From Bradyrhizobium sp. Rc3b (GTDB lineage Bacteria > Pseudomonadota > Alphaproteobacteria > Rhizobiales > Xanthobacteraceae): a stretch of DNA of 64,000 nucleotides. A model generated the notes under the pieces. It had not been told where the DNA came from. It saw only the letters and a list, made by a program, of their open reading frames with translations, and searched no databases. Both the position numbers and the translations under genes were made by a program. The stretch spans positions 1 through 64,000 of the forward strand of contig NZ_FOUS01000003.1 in the NCBI RefSeq assembly GCF_900114915.1. The letters run 5' to 3'. Every line of letters begins with the position of its first letter. The stretch's first letter is position 1. This document shows, in pieces, positions 59,392 to 64,000 of the stretch.

Positions 59392-62300
59392 TCAGGCCGC
59401 GAACGAAGAACCGGAAGCTTCGGCCGGCTCCTTTCCGCCGAACCATGCCACATACAGTGTCGGCAGGAAGACCAGGGTCAGACCTGTCGCAACCAGCAGG
59501 CCGCCCATGATCGCAAAGGCCATCGGCCCCCAGAACACCGTCGGAGCAATCGGGATCATGCCGAGAACGGTGGAGACGGCCGTCAGCATGATTGGACGAA
59601 AGCGGGAACTGCTGGCATCCACCGCGGCCTGCCAGGGTCCCTTCCCCAGTGAACGCTCCGCCTCGATCTGGCCGATCAGGATGACCGCGTTCTTGCTGAT
59701 CATGCCGAGCAGAGCAAGCACACCGAGAATGGCGACGAAGCCCAACGGCCGCCCCGACAACAGCAGCGCTGCGACGACGCCGATCAGACCGAGCGGTGCA
59801 ACGCTGACGACCATCAACAATCGCGGAAAGCTCTGCAACTGGGCCATCAGGACCGTGAACATGACGAACAGCATCACGGGCACCACCGCCATGACGGACG
59901 CCTGAGAATTCCGGCTTTCCTCCACCGTGCCACCGACCACGACGCGGTATGAAGCCGGCAGCGCCGCCTTCAGCTTTGCCACGGCCGCGGCCTGCCTGTT
60001 GACGACCGTCTCCGGCAGCACACGGTCGGCAATGGCCGCCCGAACCGTGAGCGTGGGCACGCGATCTCGTCGCCAGATCAGCGGAAACTCCTGATTATAT
60101 TCGAACGATGCAAACTGGCTCAATGGAACGGTCCGGCCACCCGCGATCGGCATCTGCAACGTGCGTAAGCTCGCCAGCGAGACGCGCTGTTCATCGGTTG
60201 CGCGGACCACCACATCGACCAGGTAGATATCGTCCCGCACCTGCGTGACCGGCGTGCCGGATATCACGGTGTTCAGAACGGTGGAAATCGTCTGCGAACT
60301 GAGGCCGAGAAGTCGGGCCTCGTCCTGGTTGACGCGAATCCGCACCTGGCGATCGGGCTCCATCCAGTCGAAATTCACGCTCTTGGCGGCCGGATCGGCC
60401 CCGACGATCCGTGCGACCTCGAGCGCGATGTCACGCACCCGCTCGACGTCGGGGCCGCTGACGCGATACTGCAGCGGCCATCCGACCGGCGGGCCAAGGC
60501 CGAGCGGAGATACCGACGAGATCGCGTTCGGAAACTCGTCGGCGAGGAATCGTTCCAGCTTGCCATGCAGCCGCTCACGCGCCCCGATGTCTTTGGCCAC
60601 GACGACCGCCTGCGTGAAGAAGTCGTTCGGCAATTCGACGCTGAGCGGCAGATAGAACCGGATCGCACCGCGCCCGACATAGGTGCTCCAATGCGCGACA
60701 TCGGGATCGCCCGTCAGCATCTTGTCCAGACGTTTTGCCGCGGTTTCGCTGGCAAAAATCGACGAGTTCTGCGGCAGGCTGAGATCGACCAGCAGTTCCG
60801 GCCGATCGGAGGACGGAAAGAACTGTTGCGGAATGAGCGGCAGCGCGAGCACGGAGGCGACGAACAGCGCGGCGGTCCCACCGAGGGTCAGCCATTTGGC
60901 GCGGATCGCCGATATCAGCAAGCGTCGATACAGCCGGAATACCCGTCCGGGAGCCGCAGCGCCCTTCTGCTTGGGCGGGACAAGGATGGCAACGCCGAGC
61001 AGTGGCGCGAAGATCACCGCGACGAACCAGGACGCCAGTAGCGCGATCGCGACCACAGCGAACAGCGAGAACGTGTATTCGCTCGCGGCGCTGGCGGCAA
61101 AGCCGACCGGAATGAAGCCCGCGATCGTCACGAGCGTCCCCGCAAGCATGGCCAGCGCGTGGGTCCGAAAGGCGTAGCTGGCGGCCTCGACCTTGCTGTC
61201 GCCCAACGCCAGGCGAATGAGCGTGGCATCCGTCGTCGTCATGGCGTCATCGACCAGCAGGGCAAGCGCAATGATCAGGGCCCCGAGCGATATCCGCTGC
61301 ATGTCGATCTGAAGCACCGCCATGACCGGAAACACGACCGCGAGCGTGAGCGGGATCGCCAGCGCGATGATAAGGCCCGGACGAACCCCAAGGCTGATGA
61401 AGCTCACGGCCAGAATGATGGCGATCGCCTGCAACAACGAGGTCATGAACTCGCCGACCGCCTTGCCCACGACGACGGCCTGGTCGGCCACCAGGCTGGG
61501 CTCGATCCCGATCGGCAGATCAGCGGTGATCCGCGCCATCGCCGCCTTGACGTTCCTGCCGAGCGCGAGGATGTCGCCGCCGTCGCGCATGGCGATGGCA
61601 AGCCCGATCGCCGGACGGCCATTGATCCGGAACAGCGGCTGAGGTGGATCGGCGTAGCCCCGCCGCACTTTCGCAAGGTCGCTCAGGCGCAGCATGCGAT
61701 CGCCGGCGGCGAAGTTGATATCGGCGATGTCCTGCTCGGACAGGAAGCTGCCCGACACCTGCAGCGATATCCGCTCGGTGCCGGTCTGAATCGTTCCAGC
61801 CGGCATCACGATATTCTGCGCCCGCAACGCCGCGATCAGAGCCGTGCGATCAACACCGAGATTTGCAAGCTCCTGCTTGGAGAACTCGACGAAGATCACT
61901 TCCTCTTGTGCGCCCAGCAGCTCGATCTTCGCGACATCCGGCACAGCCAGGAGCTGCGAACGGATCGCCTCGACCCGGTCACGCAGCTCGCGTTGCGCGA
62001 AGCCATCGCTGGTAAAGCCATAGACGATGCCAAAGGTGTCGCCGAAATCGTCGTCGAAGAACGGACCGACGACACCGGCAGGCAGCGTATGGCGAATGTC
62101 GCCGATCGTCTTCCGCACGTGGTACCAGGTATCGGAGACATCCCGCGCATTGGTGCTTCCCTTGAGGTTCACGAAGATGGTCGTGAGGCCTGGCCGGGTG
62201 AAGCTGCGCAGGAAATCCAGATGCGGGGTCTCCTGCAATTGGCGCTCGAGGCGCTCCGTCAGCTGCTTCATCGTCTCGTCGGCCGTCGCCCCTGGCCAGA

Positions 62301-62457
62301 CGGCATGAACGACCATGGTCCGGATCGTGAAGGCGGGATCCTCGTTCCGGCCCAGCCGGAAATATGACAGGACGCCGGCGGCCACCGCTATCAGCATGAG
62401 GTAGACGACCAGCGAGCGTCGCCCCAGTGCCCATTCCGAAAGGTTGAATCCACTCAT
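59392..62457 (-). CDS. RND efflux pump permease
   Basis: A 1021-residue HAE-1/AcrB-type inner-membrane pump with two repeats of six helices and large periplasmic loops. Proton-relay acids sit in helix 4 (ALALLVDDAMTTTDATLIRLALGDSKVEAASYAF). Typical loop text includes WPGATADETMKQLTERLERQLQETPHLDFLRSFTRPG. It overlaps the adaptor stop by 4 nt. No TolC-type outer-membrane gene is in the window, so it must borrow one. The N-terminal FNLSEWALGRRSLVVYLMLIAVAAGVL is the first helix. Confidence 0.93.
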   Translation of the reverse strand: MSGFNLSEWALGRRSLVVYLMLIAVAAGVLSYFRLGRNEDPAFTIRTMVVHAVWPGATADETMKQLTERLERQLQETPHLDFLRSFTRPGLTTIFVNLKGSTNARDVSDTWYHVRKTIGDIRHTLPAGVVGPFFDDDFGDTFGIVYGFTSDGFAQRELRDRVEAIRSQLLAVPDVAKIELLGAQEEVIFVEFSKQELANLGVDRTALIAALRAQNIVMPAGTIQTGTERISLQVSGSFLSEQDIADINFAAGDRMLRLSDLAKVRRGYADPPQPLFRINGRPAIGLAIAMRDGGDILALGRNVKAAMARITADLPIGIEPSLVADQAVVVGKAVGEFMTSLLQAIAIILAVSFISLGVRPGLIIALAIPLTLAVVFPVMAVLQIDMQRISLGALIIALALLVDDAMTTTDATLIRLALGDSKVEAASYAFRTHALAMLAGTLVTIAGFIPVGFAASAASEYTFSLFAVVAIALLASWFVAVIFAPLLGVAILVPPKQKGAAAPGRVFRLYRRLLISAIRAKWLTLGGTAALFVASVLALPLIPQQFFPSSDRPELLVDLSLPQNSSIFASETAAKRLDKMLTGDPDVAHWSTYVGRGAIRFYLPLSVELPNDFFTQAVVVAKDIGARERLHGKLERFLADEFPNAISSVSPLGLGPPVGWPLQYRVSGPDVERVRDIALEVARIVGADPAAKSVNFDWMEPDRQVRIRVNQDEARLLGLSSQTISTVLNTVISGTPVTQVRDDIYLVDVVVRATDEQRVSLASLRTLQMPIAGGRTVPLSQFASFEYNQEFPLIWRRDRVPTLTVRAAIADRVLPETVVNRQAAAVAKLKAALPASYRVVVGGTVEESRNSQASVMAVVPVMLFVMFTVLMAQLQSFPRLLMVVSVAPLGLIGVVAALLLSGRPLGFVAILGVLALLGMISKNAVILIGQIEAERSLGKGPWQAAVDASSSRFRPIMLTAVSTVLGMIPIAPTVFWGPMAFAIMGGLLVATGLTLVFLPTLYVAWFGGKEPAEASGSSFAA

Positions 62458-63542
62458 CGCCCCGACCCGAGCACGCGCACCTTCTGGCCTGGATGAAGTG
62501 CCTGAACGCCTGCGGTCACGACGATCTCGCCGCTATCAAGCCCTTGCGCGACGATCACCTGCGCCTGGTCGAACCGCAGCACGTCGACGTTCCGCACTGA
62601 GACCGTATTGGCCGAGGGATCGAAGACCCAGACGGCCGGCTGTTGATTCATCCTCGTCAGCGCGGTTGCGGGAATGCCGATCATCGGGCCGGAGCTCGCC
62701 TCGGCGCGCCCGACCACGGTCGCCCCGAGCCGCATTGCAGCCGGCGGATCGGTAAGGCCCACCTTGACCTCGAAGGTCCGCGTGACCGGGTTGGCCTGGG
62801 CGGCGACCTGCCGGATGCGCCCCTGTGCCGTCACTGCCGGATCGTCCGTGAGCGCGACCGTTACCTGCAGATTGGCAGGCGCCGCTCTCACCAGTTGGGC
62901 GGGCACATCGAAGACCGCATCGCGACCGTCCTGGCGAGCGATCTTCGCAATCGTCTGCCCGGCCTGAACGACCTCGCCGGCGGCGGGGCCGGTTTCGGTG
63001 ACCTTGCCCGGCGCATCGGCGCGCAGCTCGGTAAAGCCAACTTGATCGTGGGCGGCGCTCAACTGGGCTTCGGCCATATCGAGCTGCGATTGGGCGGTCT
63101 GCTGCGCCTGCGTCGCGGCTTCGAAGTTGGCGCGGGTGGTCCAACCCTGCGCCAGCAGCGTCTGCTGACGCTCGAAATGATTGCGGGCCTGAGTGAGCTG
63201 GCCTTGCGCAGCAGCAAGTGCCGCCTGCGCCTGGCGTAGCGCGTTCGCTTCGTTCTGCGATTCCAGTTGCGCCAGAAGCTGGCCGGCCTGGACGCGATCA
63301 CCAAGCCGGGTGTTGTTCGAAAGCAGCCGCCCGCCGATTCGAAATGCGATGCTTACCTCGTCCTCCGCCTCGATACGCCCCGTAAACGTGAACGGCGTTA
63401 GCTGCTCGCGCTTCTCGACCGTGGTCGTGCGAACCGGACGTGGCGCCGGGGGCGCATCCTCCACCGGGCCTCTTTCACAGGCGGCAACCAGCAGCGTGGT
63501 GACCGCTGCGACAAGCGCGATGTTCAGCGGCCGCATCGGCAT
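62454..63542 (-). CDS. RND efflux pump periplasmic adaptor lipoprotein
   Basis: A ~362-residue membrane-fusion protein. The signal peptide ends in the lipobox LLVAAC, giving a lipidated inner-membrane anchor. Barrel-sandwich and helical-hairpin text follows: FTGRIEAEDEVSIAFRIGGRLLSNNTRLGDRVQAGQLLAQLESQNEANALRQAQAALAAAQGQLTQARNHFERQQTLLAQGWTTRANFEAATQAQQTAQ. The start may be 63560 (TTG), 63542 or 63536 (ATG); the last gives the cleanest signal peptide. It is transcribed before the permease. Confidence 0.9.
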   Translation of the reverse strand: MPMRPLNIALVAAVTTLLVAACERGPVEDAPPAPRPVRTTTVEKREQLTPFTFTGRIEAEDEVSIAFRIGGRLLSNNTRLGDRVQAGQLLAQLESQNEANALRQAQAALAAAQGQLTQARNHFERQQTLLAQGWTTRANFEAATQAQQTAQSQLDMAEAQLSAAHDQVGFTELRADAPGKVTETGPAAGEVVQAGQTIAKIARQDGRDAVFDVPAQLVRAAPANLQVTVALTDDPAVTAQGRIRQVAAQANPVTRTFEVKVGLTDPPAAMRLGATVVGRAEASSGPMIGIPATALTRMNQQPAVWVFDPSANTVSVRNVDVLRFDQAQVIVAQGLDSGEIVVTAGVQALHPGQKVRVLGSGR

Positions 63543-63833
63543 GACATGATCATCGGTCAACTGCTCCGCTGACGATCTTGTCGATAGATCATCTCGCTTC
63601 CATCGGTAAATCTACTGAGCGATCACAGATGCAATCGTGGTCCGGAGAACCTTCCGGCAGCAGTCAGAAGATTCCCAGGGCAACGTCAGGCAATCACCCG
63701 ATACCGGAAACGCCGCAAGCGGTGCATTAAGGCTGCACCTGCTCCCGCCGCGGCGCGTTCGCCAAAGCAGCAGGTGGCAAGGGAACCGGCCGCTCAGGCT
63801 CCGAATGATTCACACGACGACAGGAGGATCGAC

Positions 63834-64000
63834 ATGAGAAAGCTGGCTTTGCTGTCCGCGGCCATCTTCATTGCGCTCAGCGCGATGGGTTCGACGACGC
63901 CCGTACAGGCGCAGGATCTGGCATGGTGCTCGAAGATCAAGGGAATGCTCAACTGCATGTATGAGACCCGCTCCCAATGCCGCGCATCGGTGAGCGGGCG
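63834..64000 (+). CDS. small exported DUF3551-type protein, cut by window edge
   Basis: At least 55 residues: a signal peptide (MRKLALLSAAIFIALSAMGSTTPVQAQ) and then DLAWCSKIKGMLNCMYETRSQCRASVSGR. The WC...C.Y.T..QC pattern is typical of the DUF3551 family frequent in Bradyrhizobium. AGGAGG stands before the ATG. The 3' end is outside the window. The function is unknown. Confidence 0.8.
   Translation, partial: MRKLALLSAAIFIALSAMGSTTPVQAQDLAWCSKIKGMLNCMYETRSQCRASVSG

Noticed and set aside
1..64000. CRISPR arrays, tRNA or rRNA genes, insertion sequences, prophage or integrative-element ends
   Set aside because: No evenly spaced long repeats, cloverleaf sequences, transposase-like proteins or att-type direct repeats were noticed by eye. 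A tool scan would be decisive.

Overview
The window is GC-rich alphaproteobacterial chromosome, most likely Bradyrhizobium or a close relative. Four things point there: dense ATGA and GTGA start/stop overlaps, GC-biased third positions, a palindromic repeat near the left edge beginning gtagcccggatggagcg, and a DUF3551-type small exported protein at the right edge. No rRNA, tRNA, insertion sequence, prophage or CRISPR array was seen. The assignment is by sequence character and memory, not by a search.

Region 1 (1-18 kb) is a stress and detoxification neighbourhood: an MFS transporter, MsrA, an OsmC-type peroxidase, a crotonase, a Tat-exported epoxide-hydrolase-like protein, a VOC protein and a short HWE/HisKA_2 kinase. 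Interleaved are three paralogous ~950-residue regulators, each an OmpR/CadC-type winged helix fused to a STAND/NB-ARC ATPase and a helical-repeat tail. Six intergenic spots here carry 10-bp-phased direct repeats of a CTAAC-type hexamer. Five of them face the downstream gene. They are the best candidate operators for these regulators. The first two regulator genes also share a nearly identical 39-bp box about 40 nt before their start codons.

Region 2 (17-23 kb) holds an AraC regulator with a good terminator, a BisC/TorA-like molybdoenzyme, two small coupled unknown genes, a YciF-like ferritin-fold protein and a short-chain dehydrogenase.

Region 3 (23-45 kb) looks like one long catabolic and transport unit on the + strand. 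It runs: ABC substrate-binding protein, AraC regulator, possible 29-codon leader, two LIV-type permeases, an ABC ATPase, a second ABC ATPase fused to a Tm-1-like (UPF0261) domain, the TIM-barrel partner of Tm-1, a giant YqiK-type flotillin with 44-residue coiled-coil repeats, and two SRPBCC (CoxG-like) proteins. A CO-dehydrogenase/xanthine-dehydrogenase-type molybdenum hydroxylase follows, with its large subunit encoded as two genes, then CoxD/CoxE-like MoxR and VWA maturation proteins. The unit ends with an amidohydrolase, an AHL-lactonase-like protein, an SMP-30/isochorismatase fusion and an NADH:quinone/azo reductase. The substrate is unknown. The most likely reading is import, hydroxylation and hydrolytic ring or ester opening of an aromatic, heterocyclic or lactone-forming compound.

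Region 4 (45-59 kb) is built for low-oxygen life: ubiT-ubiU-ubiV (oxygen-independent ubiquinone hydroxylation) divergent from a UbiD/UbiX-type decarboxylase and prenyl-FMN synthase pair across an FNR/FixK-like site. Next come a DUF59 Fe-S assembly factor, a double DUF2249 protein, a heme-copper-oxidase-I-like membrane protein, two NarL-type response regulators and a PAS histidine kinase, a small exported protein with an outer-membrane barrel, and arcD-arcA of the arginine deiminase pathway.

Region 5 (59-64 kb) is an RND efflux pump (permease plus lipoprotein adaptor) and the start of a small exported DUF3551-type protein cut by the window edge.
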